Source: Cantharellus purpuraceus
Lineage: Eukaryota > Basidiomycota > Agaricomycetes > Cantharellales > Hydnaceae
DNA length: 64,000 nt
Reading direction: 5' to 3'
Assembly: GCA_025174535.1 (NCBI GenBank)
Contig: JALBUN010000036.1
Span: 34,856 to 98,855 of the forward strand
The notes beneath the pieces were generated by a model. It saw only the letters and a program-made list of their open reading frames with translations. It did not search any database and had not been told where the DNA came from. The position numbers and the translations under genes are program-made. This document shows positions 52,926 to 64,000 of this stretch, one piece after another; positions within the stretch are counted from its first letter, which is position 1, and each line of letters opens with the position of its first letter.

Positions 52926-55900
52926 ATGTCTGAACAAGTGAAGGTATGTAGCATTTCAGTACACACCCTATGGCTGATATTCACTGGTGTTGGCTATTAG
53001 CACGCGTCTGACTTGCCAGAGGCCGAATCCCAGAAACACAATCCTGGTGGTCTACGATACCGATCCTGCTTTCATCCCCTGACATTAGGCATACACTTTT
53101 CTCCATGCACCTCCGAGCAAGAGAAGGTCTGTAGCCCTGCGGTACATATCCGATTTCTGATACTCAATCGTGTTGGTCATTAGGCTGAGAGCCAGAAGCA
53201 TAACCCTGAAGGTTGGTGCTGATGGTGTCCTCATGACCTGACACTGTTGTTGAATATGTATAGGCACCCATAAACCTCCACCCAAGGATATCATTACCAC
53301 CGCCTCCGAGTCTGATCAGGCAGGAATCAGTAACAGTCCATATGCCTCATACTATCGTTCTGACGCACGCATCTGGTCACTCTATTTGAAAGAAACGGAG
53401 GCTGAAGACAAAGAATTGGTGTTACTATGGCAGAATGGCCTTGACTCTCTTTTGGTATTCGTGGGTGCAATTTTTCATCTGCACAAAGTCCAAGTCTGAT
53501 GTGCCTTAGGCCGGTCTGTTCGCTGGAATTCTGGCTGCATTCCTTATCGAAAGCCGGAAGCAATTGCAGGCAGATCCACAAAGTCTATTGCTACAGGAAA
53601 TCCTCTCTACTCTTCGGAACGATGCAAATGTATCCACGTCTTCTTTCCATCCATCCACGTCGTCCTTGTATGTGAACTATCTGTGGTTTTCCAGTTTAAC
53701 GTTTACCCTCATCGGTGCTCTTGCCGGAGTGCTCGCCAAAGGTTGGCTTGCAAAATACGCACCGGCATCTCCAGGGGTGTCTTCCAGCGATGCTTGTGAG
53801 CGTCATCTTCGCGCCATTGGGGCTTACAAATGGCACTTCAGTGCGGTCATCAATGGCATCCCGTTCCTGATCCAGCTTGCCCTCTTCCTGTTCTTTCCAG
53901 GGCTCGTCTTATTGATATTGGATAACAGCAGTGGAATTGGTTATACCATTCTTCTCTTGATCGTCTTCACTGCAGCTATCTATCTTTTGGGGACCGTCTT
54001 ACCGTGGTTTTCCCCTGGATGCCCATTTCAGACAACGATGTCTGACTTTATACCGGGGATGGCAGGAAATGCACGATACAAGAAAAATCGTGCTTCTTCT
54101 TACAGGATAGGAAAGCCGAACTCTAGCCAGCATTTGTCAGTCTGGGACGCCATTGCGGATCTTTGCCGTAAGCCAGGACAAATAGAACTCGAAGTGACTA
54201 TCCTGTCTTGGATCATCACAAACTCTACTGTAGAGGCTAATATTGAAGAGGCCGTCAGAGTTGTAGCAGGTATGCCTTCGGCACACTTCGACGCGTGGGG
54301 AGACACAGTTGCCAAGTCTGGAGTTGTGTCAGTACTTTGCGAGAGGTTCTCCCGATGCTTCAAGTTTTCACAGGATCTCCAAATGACGACAGATAATATC
54401 AATCAAGTTGAAGCTTATCTTTATGCTCTGCTCTCAGTCGCGAAGACAGACCCTAAGCCATGTCTCGAGTTGTTGGGACCCGGAAAACAATTGCACCGGT
54501 GGGATAATTTGCAGCCGTGCCTGCAGCCGCTGGCATTTTGTGTGCGAACAGAAATCCTACTCGCAGCGGAAAAAGATGATCATCATGAGGACTGGGAACA
54601 AACGAAGAGGAGCTTGAACTCGATGTGTCGAACCGGGTCACCTGCAAATTTGGTGAAGAAGTTGATGGATGCGGCAACTTGCAGTATCGAAAGAGGAGGC
54701 TATCGCTTACAAAGAACAGGCACGATTTTACTCTCTTTACTCGTGAAAATTGGGAACCCCTCACGGCAATTCGGATCATTGGTCACTAGCAACAACAGAG
54801 GTGTCATGGCTTCGTCGACAAAGAATGAACAGGATACAATAGCAAAGCTTTGTGCGTTGTTCAGAGACAGGGATGCTGACATCCGTGACGCAGCTTCACT
54901 CGGACTCACAAAACTGGGGAATTATGGTGTGCCATGGAAACCATGAGCTAAATAAGCAATGGAAACTGAAAGCAATGCCAGGTCAATTTCAAGACGTGAT
55001 CAAAAGTGCTGTCCCTCAGATCGTTGAGTTGCTGAAGGACAGTGACTGGGATGTCCGATTGGCTGGTGCAAGTGCATTGGACAAACTAGCTGAGCAACGT
55101 ATGTGATTGCGCCCATCATGCTCTTTGATGAAACTAATGTCTATGTCCAGCAATATTCCACGAGGCGATCAATGGTGCTATTCCTCAGATCATCGAGTCG
55201 CTCAAGGACCAGTATGGGCATGGCAGACTCGCTGGTGCAGATGTGATTAGGAAAATGGCTGAGCAACGTACGTGATGCTGTTTGCCATGCTCTTCGACGA
55301 GTTCAATATCCATATCTAGCCCCATTCTATGAAGCCATTAAGGGTGCCATTCCACAGATGATAGAATTGCTCAAGAACAGTAACGTGCATGTCAGTTTGG
55401 CCGCTAAAACAACAATTAATAAACTGGCTGAGCAACGTATGTGATGGTGCTCACCACACTCTTTGACAAGCTTATGTCTATGTCTAGCTGCATTCCACAG
55501 CAAGATCAAGGGTGTCATTCCTCAGATCATTGAGTGGCTCAAGGATAGTGACCCACATGTCCGATCGGCCGGTACAACTGCAATTGGGAAACTAGCTGAG
55601 CAACGTATGTGACCGTTCTCACATGATCTTTGATGAGCTTAGTTCCGTATCTAGCCGCATTCTATGACACGATCAAGAGTGCCATTCCTCAGGTCATCGA
55701 GTTGCTCAAGGACGATGACGTGTATGTCCGATCAGCTAGCACACGTGCAGTGTGCACGCTAGCTGAGAAGTGTATGTGATGGCGCTCACCGCGCTCTTTG
55801 ACGAGCTTATGTCCGTGTCTAGCCGCATTTCATGAGACGATCAAGAGTGCCGTTCCTCAGATCATCGAGTCGCTCGAGGATGAGGACTGGCAAGTCCAAT

Positions 55901-58900
55901 CAGCTAGTGCAAGTGCACTGGGCAGTCTGGCTGAGAAGTGTATGTGAGGATGCTCACCATGGCTTTTACGAGCTTATGTCCATATCTAGCCGCATTCCAC
56001 GAGACGATCAAGGGTTCTGTTCCTCAGATCATCGAGTTGCTCAACCACAGAGGCTGGAATGTCCAACGAGCCGCTCAAACTGCAATTGGTAAACTGGCTG
56101 AGCAACGTATGTGGTAGTGCTCACCACACTCTTTGACAAGCTTATGTCTGTGTCTAGCCGTATTCCATGAGACGATCAAGGGTGCCTTTCTGCACATCGT
56201 CAAATTGCTCAAGGACAGTGACTCGTATGTCCGATTGGCGGGTGCAACTGCAATTGGGAAACTAGCTGAGCAACGTATGTGATTGTACTCACCATGGTCT
56301 TTGCGAGCTTATGTCTGTATCTAGCTTTACCCCACGAGACGATCCAGAGTACCATCCCTCAGATCATCGAGTTGCTCAAGGACCAGGACTTGTCAGTCAG
56401 ATTGGCTGGTGCACATGTAATTGGGACACTGGCTGAGCAACGTACGTGTTGCCGTTTGCCACGCTCTTCGACAAATCAATATCCATTTCTAGCCGCATTC
56501 TGTGGCAGCATAGAAGATGTCATTCCTCAGATCATTGAGTGGCTCAGGGACAGCAACATGCGTGTCCGATCGACCGGTGCAACTATATTTGGGAAACTAG
56601 CTAAGCAACGTATGTGATGGTGCTCACCATGGTCTTTGACAAGCTTATGTCCGTGTCTAGCCGCGTTCCATGAGACGGTCAAAGGTTCCATTCCTGAGAT
56701 CATTGAGTTGCTCAAGGACAATGACTGGTCTGTCCGATCGGCTAGTGCAAGTACAGTGTGCACACTGGCTGAGAAGTGTATGTGATGATGCTCACCACGC
56801 CCTCTGACGAACTTATGTCTGTGTTTAGCCGCATTCCATGAGGCAATTAAGAGTGCTATTCATCAGGTCATTGAATTATTCAAGGACAGTAACCAGGATG
56901 TCCGGTCCGCTGCTACAAAGGCACTCGGCATTTTCGCCGGCCAAAGTAAAAGATCCTTTTTGTTCCTGGGACTTTCACGTCACTAACAATAATTTTAGTG
57001 GACATTTACTCACAGCTCAAGACAGATATGGTCAATTTGCATGCCCAGATTGTCCATGAAAACACTGCTGTCGCGAATGCAGCTGTCATTGTATTAAGAT
57101 CAATTGCTCAACGAAGTGGGCTTTTCCTGTTCGTAAAATCATTGTTTTGTCCTTGCTCATGCACAATGTAGCCGATCCAGTAACTTGGCTGGGACATGGT
57201 CTATCAGCATTTCTCGCCCAATCCTCCTCTTTATCGGTGGTTCCTAGAAGTTCATCACAATCACACATAGATGCTCGTGGTAAGTTCCCATTGTTAGTAT
57301 ATTGACCCTCTCACGGTGTTGTGTCGCAAGGGAGTTCATATAGTAATCCAATACTGGCCGCCTGCTTAAATGCCAATGGCAACAACTGCGAACTTCGTTA
57401 CAATGGGATCCAATGCCTCTCCTTATTGGTTTGCTACAGTATGTAATCCACAATTTGACCTCTCATACTGACACATCACATCTGCAGTCCGCAAAATCAC
57501 AGACCTTATTCCCCACTTCTCAACACAGATTATTGCACAGCTCCAATCTCAGCTGTCAGAACTGAGGTACAGTGCCACAGTGGCTATGGGTACATGCGCC
57601 AAATACAGTTTAGTGACAGTGCTTTTTCTTGGTGACGAGACTGATATTCATATCTAGTCGTATTCTATGAGACGACTAAGGGTTCTGTTCCTCAGATCAT
57701 CGAGTTGCTCAAGGACGGCGACCGGCAAGTCCAGCTAGCCGCTCAAACTGCAATTGGTAAACTGGCGGAGCAACGTATGTGATAATGGTCACCGCATTCT
57801 ATGTCGAGCTTATGTCTGTGTCTAGCCGTATTCCGTGAGACTATCAAAGGTGCCTTTCTTCACATCGTCGAATTGCTCAAGGACAGCAACTCGCGTGACC
57901 AATTGGCTGCAGTAATTGGTAAACTGGCTGAGCAACGTATGTGATGGTGCTCACCACGGTCTTTGACAAGCTTATGTCCGTGTCTAGCCGCGTTCCATGA
58001 GACGGTCAAAGGTTCCATTCCTCAGATCATTGACTTGCTCAAGGACAATGACTGGTCTGTCCGATTGGCCAGTGCAACTGCAATTGGAAAACTAGCTGAG
58101 CAACGTATGTCATGGTTCTCACCATGATCCTGATGAGCTTATGTTCGTGTCTAGCCGCATTCCATAAAATGATCAAGAGTGCCATTCCTCAGATCATTGA
58201 GTTGCTCAAGAATAAGTATTGGGACCCCGAATCAACTAATGCAACTACAATTGGAAAACTAGCTGAGCAACGTATGTGATGGCGCTCACCGCGCTCTTTG
58301 ACGAGCTTATGTCCGTATCTAGCCGCATTTTACGAGACGATCAAGGGTTCCGTTCCTCAGATCATCGAGTTGCTCAAGGACAGTAGCTTGCATGTCCGAT
58401 TGGCCGGTGCAACTACAATTGGAAAACTAGCTGAGCAATGTATGTGATGGTGCTTACCATGGTTTTTGACGAGCTTATGTCTGTTATAGCCTCATTCTAT
58501 GACACGATCAAGGGCGCCGTTCCTCAGATCATTGACTTGCTCAAGGACCCTGCTGTGCATGTCCGATTGGCCAGTGCAACTGCAATTGGAAAACTAGCTG
58601 AGCAACGTATGTCATGGTTCTCACCATGATCCTGATGAGCTTATGTTCGCGTCTAGCCACATTCCATAAGATGATCAAGAATGCCATTCCTCAGATCATT
58701 GAGTTGCTCAAGGATGGGTATTGGGACACCCGATCAACTAGTGCAGCTACAATTGGAAAACTAGCTGAGCAACGTATGTGATGGTGCTTACCATGATCTT
58801 TGACGAGCTTATGTCCGTATCTAGCTACATGCCATGAGGCGATCAAGAGTGCCATTCCTCAGATCATCGAGTTGCTCAACGATGAGGACCAGAGCGTCCG

Positions 58901-60244
58901 ATCAACTAGTGCAAGTGCACTAGGCAGTCTGGTTGGGCAACGTATGTGATTTTTTCACCATAGTCTTTGACGAGCTAATGTCGTATCTAGCTGTATTCCA
59001 CGAGACGATCAAGGGTGCCGTTCCTCAGATCATTGACTTGCTCAAGGACCGTGCTGTGCATGTCCGATTGGCCAGTGCAACTGCAATTGGAAAACTAGCT
59101 GAGCAACGTATGTCATGGTTCTCACCATGATCCTGATGAGCTTATGTTCGTGTCTAGCCGCATTCCATAAAATGATCAAGAGTGCCATTCCTCAGATCAT
59201 TGAGTTGCCCAAGGATGAGTATTGGGACCCCCAATCAACTAGTGCAACTACAATTGGAAAACTAGCTGAGCAACGTATGTGATGGCGCTCACCGCGCTCT
59301 TTGACGAGCTTATGTCCGTATCTAGCCGCATTTTCCGAGACGATCAAGGGTTCCGTTCCTCAGATCATCGAGTTGCTCAAGGTCAGTGGCGTGTCTGTCC
59401 CATTGGCCGGTGCAACTACAATTGGAAAACTAGCTGAGCAATGTATGTGATGGTGCTTACCACGGCTCCTGACGAGCTTATGTCTGTATATAGCCTCATT
59501 CTATGACACGATCAAGGGCGCCGTTCCTCATATTGTCGAATTGCTCAAGGACCGTGATTCAACTGTCCGGGCGGCTGCTACAAATGCAATTCTCAAACTG
59601 GCTGAACAAAGTCGATGTTTAGACTTGCCTGCAGACCAATTCCTGGATACTCTGCTTTCGTCCTTAACGTCGTTATTTAAGACCGATTCTCCATTCGCCC
59701 AGTCGAGTGCCATGGACTTGCTGGCCGAGCTGCCTGGTGACGGTCGGGTAATTCTCCTCAAATATAGTACCATTGCTGATGTTTTGCATTCAGCACTTGC
59801 AGGCCTTCCTGATAAACTTACCGCCTCAGATCTTCTGACTGTTCTGAAATGCAAAAATAGCACCGTCTCAGCCTCCGCCGCTCGCCTTTTTGGTGTACTT
59901 GCCACCCAGTCCCACATCAATTCCTCTTTTTGCACGGATCAGTTTTCGGCGGCCATTCTGAACGTCGTTTTTTATGCTTTCGCCAGCCTTGATCATATAG
60001 ACGTTGAATTTCAAGCATGTGGAACATCTATCCTCGGTGTTTTGATAGATCATCATAGTATGTTGGCATTTCTGCATCTACTGGTCTGATGAGTTACTTC
60101 TTCCTAGGTATTTTTAGGGATATAATTTCAGAGATTGGTGCTATTCGTGGATTTGTTCAGTCTTTTGCGAAAGATATTTCTCCTCGTCAGCAAGAACAGT
60201 TGCTATATTGCCTGCAGGAATTTGGTATTTTGACGACCTTGTAA
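52926..60244 (+). CDS. DUF6535 membrane domain fused to a long HEAT-repeat array
   Basis: Small 5' exons (start MSEQVK at 52926) include a duplicated AESQKHNPGG/AESQKHNPEG segment. The DUF6535 domain reads RIWSLYLKETEAEDKELVLL, WQNGLDSLLVFV | GLFAGILAAFLIESRKQLQA (intron 53462-53509), LTFTLIGALAGVLAKGWL, INGIPFLIQLALFLFFPG and LILLLIVFTAAIYLLGTVLP, i.e. several TM helices. A soluble helical region runs to 54926, then ~25 HEAT repeats (VPQIIDLLKD...VRLASATAIGKLAEQ), mostly one per 117-bp exon, then a non-repeat C-terminus (DLPADQFLDTLLSSLTSLFK ... CLQEFGILTTL, TAA at 60244). Probably a membrane-anchored scaffold. DUF6535 proteins are uncharacterised; the role is inferred from HEAT repeats being protein-binding solenoids. 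Confidence 0.85.
54982..59610 (+). repeat. Tandem exon-intron array: one HEAT repeat per 117-bp exon
   Basis: Exons of exactly 117 bp at 54982, 55151, 55320, 55488, 55655, 55823, 55990, 56158, 56325, 56493, 56661, 56829 and 56999; three odd exons (57172-57279, 57344-57438, 57488-57607); then 57658, 57826 (111 bp), 57988, 58155, 58323, 58490, 58657, 58825, 58991, 59158 and 59326; the last begins at 59494. Introns are 50-57 bp, start GTATGTGA or GTACGTG and end CTAG, and all are phase 1. The unit is thus ~168 bp of DNA and 39 residues. Units 19-28 show a higher-order period of three (~502 bp). Confidence 0.92.
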
Positions 60245-62091
60245 TGTTGCTTACAGCTCTGTATGTGATTATAAGGGTTTAGATGTGTATTTCCGATGGG
60301 ATCCGAATAGATCAGATTTATGTTCTTCATATATGCTCATATGATATCAGACCTCGTCCTACTATGTGTCCGATTGATCATAGTGCATACGATACAGTCA
60401 TTTATTCAATATGAGATAGTCTCCTTTTCATTAGAGCCATCTGAGCTCATCAGATATCGACCAACTCAGACGTCGTCCGACCTCATCCCTGTCATTTCTC
60501 ACTGGAGCTAAAGCTTTGGTAATAATTGGAATCAAGCTGCGCCCTCAGCTAACACCAGATCCTGCCGCTTCCATAATCATCTTTCAATATAATGCTTCTG
60601 CTGATATATCACAGAATTCAGAATGTCCCTATAAAGGCTGAATTTTCTCTGTGAACCCCGAAGATCGTTCCTAGGAGCCAGGGGATCGCATCTGAGTTCG
60701 GCGACCCTCGCGCGTGCGCTCATACAGCCGCTGTTCTCTGTTGGTATAGCTTATGCTAGAGTCACAGTCATCACTGACTTTCTCTACAGTTTGCAATATC
60801 ACATTAGCCTCTTGTACCACGACACCTCACTTAGTGTGTTCCCCCATATCTGACGTGCCACGCATACTGAATCAGACTTCAATTCATAGATGCACATGCT
60901 ATTGTCAACATAGTGGCAAAGAATTTAACTATAGACAAACGCCATAGTAGATGCGGCTCAGGCCCGATAATGCAGTCTTTCGTTTCTCGTTCCAGCTATC
61001 CTGACAGACATTCGAGCCGGGGAGTGGTTAGGGGGACAGAGTCAATCCCTCAATCCACTCACCGAACGAACTTTGGATTGTCGTGGCGTCACTCTTGTCA
61101 CTCTTTACGGCTTTGTCTCATCTTGCCTCGCCTGTCGAGCAAGCACCGATAATTATGCTTGTCCGAATACAGCTGCTAGCTGTGCTTTCAAAGGGGAGGT
61201 GGAATGCTGATGAGGAAGGTACGGAGGCAGAGTTGATCTGAACCACGCTATGCCCTCAGCTAGCACCATTTCCTGCTCCTTCCATGAATCGTCTTTCAAA
61301 TTTGCAATGCCATCCTGATATATCACGTGCTTCAGAATGCAATATAGCGGCTAAATTTGTCACAACACGAACAGGATCGCATCTGCGCTCGGCAACCCTC
61401 GCGCGGGCGCTCATACGGTCATTGTTCTCTGTTGGTATAGCTGATGCTAGACTCACAGACTCCACAGGCTTTCTCTACAGTTTGTCATATCACTTCGTCC
61501 TCTTGATTATTTACTCGAACGGAGGGGAATAGGTGTATTGTACTCTGTTTAGGGTACAAACGGATGAAAGATTAGGCGTTCTACATAGCTTCCACGACGC
61601 CTCACTTGCTATGTTTCCCCATATATGACGTGCCCCGTATACTGAATGCGCATGCTGTTGGCAACATAGTCCCAAAGACCCTAGCTACAGACAATGAAAT
61701 AGCTCAATTTGGGCAACATCAGTCAATAAATTGTGCCCAAATCTGCTGATTTACCCTGCTACCAGTAAGAAGGTCTTGTTTTCAGGTCTTTGACCTAATA
61801 GCTGAGATGAGGTGGTGCAGACAATTCCAATGTGATGCTTCCATAGGATGAAGTTACTGTGCCACATGCGCCTGGCCTTCTAACGAAACATCACTGGCCA
61901 TGAGGTCCAACTATTTTCAGCCTCATGGCTGTACCTCTAGCTATTTTATTTTGTTGATACCAAGATGTTACATACACAAATAGCACTCTTGGATTTCAGT
62001 ATATATATGAGCCCCTTGTAGTGTTCAACCCATCACATACTGGCATAGTCTAGTCCACTTGATATCTCCCTTTACATATCTTTCCATAGAC
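60245..62091. repeat. Intergenic with a ~400-bp diverged direct repeat
   Basis: The block 60541-60945 recurs at 61252-61695 in the same order: GCCCTCAGCTA..CACCA, TCGGC.ACCCTCGCGCG.GCGCTC, GTTCTCTGTTGGTATAGCT, TTTCTCTACAGTTTG, CCCCATAT.TGACGTGCC, and an end like CTA.AGACAA. Copies are offset by 711-750 bp and the second carries a small insertion. No open frame spans either copy; they may be non-coding gene remnants or an unclassified repeat. Confidence 0.6.
62000..62011 (+). promoter_or_regulatory. TATA-like box of DUF6533 copy D
   Basis: GTATATATATGA lies about 85 bp before the ATG at 62092, a usual distance for a fungal TATA element. No experimental support. Confidence 0.4.
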
Positions 62092-63799
62092 ATGGGATCT
62101 CAGACAGAACAGGCGGCAATTCAAGCAGCGCCAGATACGTGCGTCACTGGTTACTATATGGGCAGTCATTTTTGAGTTCATTGGTATCAACAGTATGGCT
62201 GTCAATTACACCTTCATAGCTGCGCTCGGTAAGCCCAACACTTGTGCGCGCAACCTAGCTAACAGCTTTCCGCTTGAAACAGCTCTCCTTTCCTATGACA
62301 CCTTTCTGACAATCTCATATGAGATTCAATATAATTGGAATAAAAATTTTAAATTGGGGACAGCCCTGTATTTTCTGGCGCGATACCCTATGCTACTCGC
62401 TAGAAATATTTGTGGCATTTTCCAATTTCACATCACAACAGGTCTGTTCCTGTTGACGACTTGCGTTCATGCACATAGATGACACCTGATGTAGTAAGTT
62501 CAAGGGCAATTATTGTAAAGCAGAAATTCATACAAATTAGAACATGTGATGGGTTTGTTCACTTTATGGATGTTATTTTCGTCCTCCCATTCGTCGGTAT
62601 TCAAGGTGATATGAGTTTTCTTTGCAGCAATGGATCATTGATGACACTAATTATGCAGGGCTTCTGCTAGCGCGGGCACATGCAGTTAGCGATCGCAAGA
62701 GGGCGGTATTGGGAGTCCTCGGAGTTCTCGGAGGTTGCGCCATCACATCGGAGCTGGTATGTGTATGTAGATATCTGCACTGTGGACATGCGTGACGATA
62801 CCCATCATAGATAGGCGCAATCTTGGATGGATGTGACGTCAGCAGTGCACAAGTCCACACTATCATCATGTGAGTGTAGCATAGTCTGAAATGAACTGCG
62901 CTCAATAATTGACCAGACGTAAGACACGTGAAAGTGATATTTATTTAGTTGATTCCCTGCTTTTAGTCAATGATGTGAACTCGATCGCGGGCATATTGTT
63001 TGACACAGTAGTGGTTGCTGTGACGCTCGCCGGCACACTTGGGACCTGGAAAGTCTACAAACGATCAGCATGGAACAAGCTATCTCTGACACATTTACTG
63101 GCCCGGCAAAGTAAGCCATGGTCCTCGTTACAGTAGAATTCTCACGGACAGACATGAATATCAGGTCTGATGAGATTCGGGTATTTCATCCCCTATCACT
63201 GTCAACAAATCCAGAATTGATTATTTTCAGATTTATGTTGACTCTCAGTCTTGCTAACACGATCTTGATCTTGGTATGTCAATATATTAATCTCTATGCC
63301 ATCGTTAATCGGATGCACTAGACCTTGAGAGTAGGCACATATCCATATCTGCTGCTGTGCCACTCCAACTTTTGCTTTAGCCTATACTTTCATCTGTCCT
63401 TGCACTTGTTCTGAACAGGTGAGTCGGAATACGGATTTTCAGACGTCTACTGCTAAAAATATACAGCTTATCGACAATTATCATCTGCCGGTTCCACCTC
63501 GACCTCCAAAGGAGAAATGCGCACCCCAACAGCACCACCTCCCGGGGAATCCCTACCATCTCCCTTGGTAGTTTCCATGCAGCCACCCAAGCATTCCATG
63601 CAGCCACCCAAGCATTCACGATGCCGTGATGGTAGAGTTTGGTGATCCCCTCGTCGATGACGGTGTTGAGACAGAAGCCTCGCGGGACGCAGTCGCGTCC
63701 ACAGACTCGGATACGCCGGCAGAGACAACAGAAAATGATATTGAGTTTGAAGAAACTCAGTTCCGGTCACAGGCAGCTGAAATTACTGTGGAGGTGTAG
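62092..63799 (+). CDS. DUF6533 seven-TM-like membrane protein (copy D)
   Basis: Exon 1 62092-62138 (MGSQTEQAAIQAAPD), exon 2 62194-62228 (MAVNYTFIAAL), exon 3 from 62283: LLSYDTFLTISYEIQYNWNK, NFKLGTALYFLARYPMLL, which is the DUF6533 signature with its exons phased as in the other copies. Later: LLLARAHAVSDRKRAVLGVL, a helix FDTVVVAVTLAGTLGTW followed by KVYKRSAWNKLSLTHLLARQ, FRFMLTLSLANTILILVCQY, and a Pro-rich then acidic tail (HDAVMVEFGDPLVDDGVETE ... QAAEITVEV) to the TAG at 63799. Several exon joints in the middle were not resolved. Uncharacterised family; likely a membrane protein. Confidence 0.7.
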
Positions 63800-64000
63800 T
63801 GACGGATTGTGAGTAAGTCTCCGTTATGTTCGGCTAGTTATGGACACGTTTACAGGAAACCATCATTTCCAGAACTCTCATACTACCATGTGACTAGGAG
63901 CACCGAGCATGGGGGAATTTGAATATGTATTCACATTAAACACTGGGACTGCCTACGAAATAACTTGATTTTTGAATATGTATGCGATATAATTGTTTTT
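63800..64000. other. Downstream flank, no gene seen
   Basis: Some 200 bp after the DUF6533 stop, AT-rich, with a repeated TTTGAATATGTAT at 63919-63931 and 63972-63984. No coding signal. Confidence 0.4.

Noticed and set aside
54982..59610. Regularly spaced near-identical blocks that could be mistaken for a CRISPR-like or satellite array
   Set aside because: The blocks are exons and introns of one gene: frame, GT-AG borders and the HEAT consensus are kept throughout.

Overview
The window looks like nuclear DNA of a mushroom-forming basidiomycete (Agaricomycetes). The inference rests on gene families typical of that group (DUF6533 seven-TM proteins, a DUF6535 membrane domain fused to HEAT repeats, an F-box-like protein, a tyrosine-kinase-like kinase, a fungal sesquiterpene synthase relic), on very dense introns of about 50 bp, and on Ty3/gypsy chromoviruses. 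No rRNA, convincing tRNA, CRISPR or bacterial-style operon is visible.

Bases 1 to about 29,260 are a nest of LTR retrotransposons that I could unpick from TG...CA ends, 5-bp target-site duplications (TSDs) and resumption of the interrupted reading frame. The outermost is a decayed gypsy copy (A, 178-1826 and 9577-10662). It received element W (1827-9576, TSD ATGAA) and a 1.4-kb LTR X1 (10663-29259). X1 received the minus-strand gypsy Z (11785-28317, TSD TCCTC) and a MITE (28333-28981, TSD TAA). Z received gypsy Y (14117-23434, TSD GGGAT) and a 766-bp solo LTR V (24876-25641, TSD TTCTT). Y received another X-family solo LTR, X2 (17691-19114, TSD TTGAG). The chain A > X1 > Z > Y > X2 is therefore five levels deep. 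Y is the same family as A, and A has lost almost every CpG that Y keeps. None of the elements has an intact pol gene.

The strangest object is W. Its LTRs, leader, gag, protease and 3' ORFs are all packed with short inverted repeats (stems of 5-10 bp, loops of 1-11 bp), about one per 30 bp where I counted, including inside the coding regions. Neighbouring elements and a foreign fragment inserted in W lack this pattern. W has also lost reverse transcriptase, RNase H and the integrase core.

Bases 29,260-64,000 are gene space: a decayed transposon ORF (29.3-29.8 kb), an S33 tripeptidyl-aminopeptidase-like hydrolase with a replaced segment (30.8-33.3), a kinase with a C-terminal C1 finger (36.4-34.1, minus), a sesquiterpene synthase pseudogene (37.1-37.5), four DUF6533 genes plus a remnant (38.6-40.1; 45.6-43.9; 47.8-46.3; 48.3-48.7; 62.1-63.8), an F-box-like gene (41.0-42.2), a kinase-like pseudogene (43.1-42.3), an ARMT1/DUF89 damage-control phosphatase (52.4-50.0) and a 7.3-kb DUF6535-HEAT gene (52.9-60.2). 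In that last gene nearly every HEAT repeat is its own 117-bp exon followed by a near-identical intron of about 51 bp. Exon boundaries were inferred by eye from GT/GC-AG sites and frame continuity.
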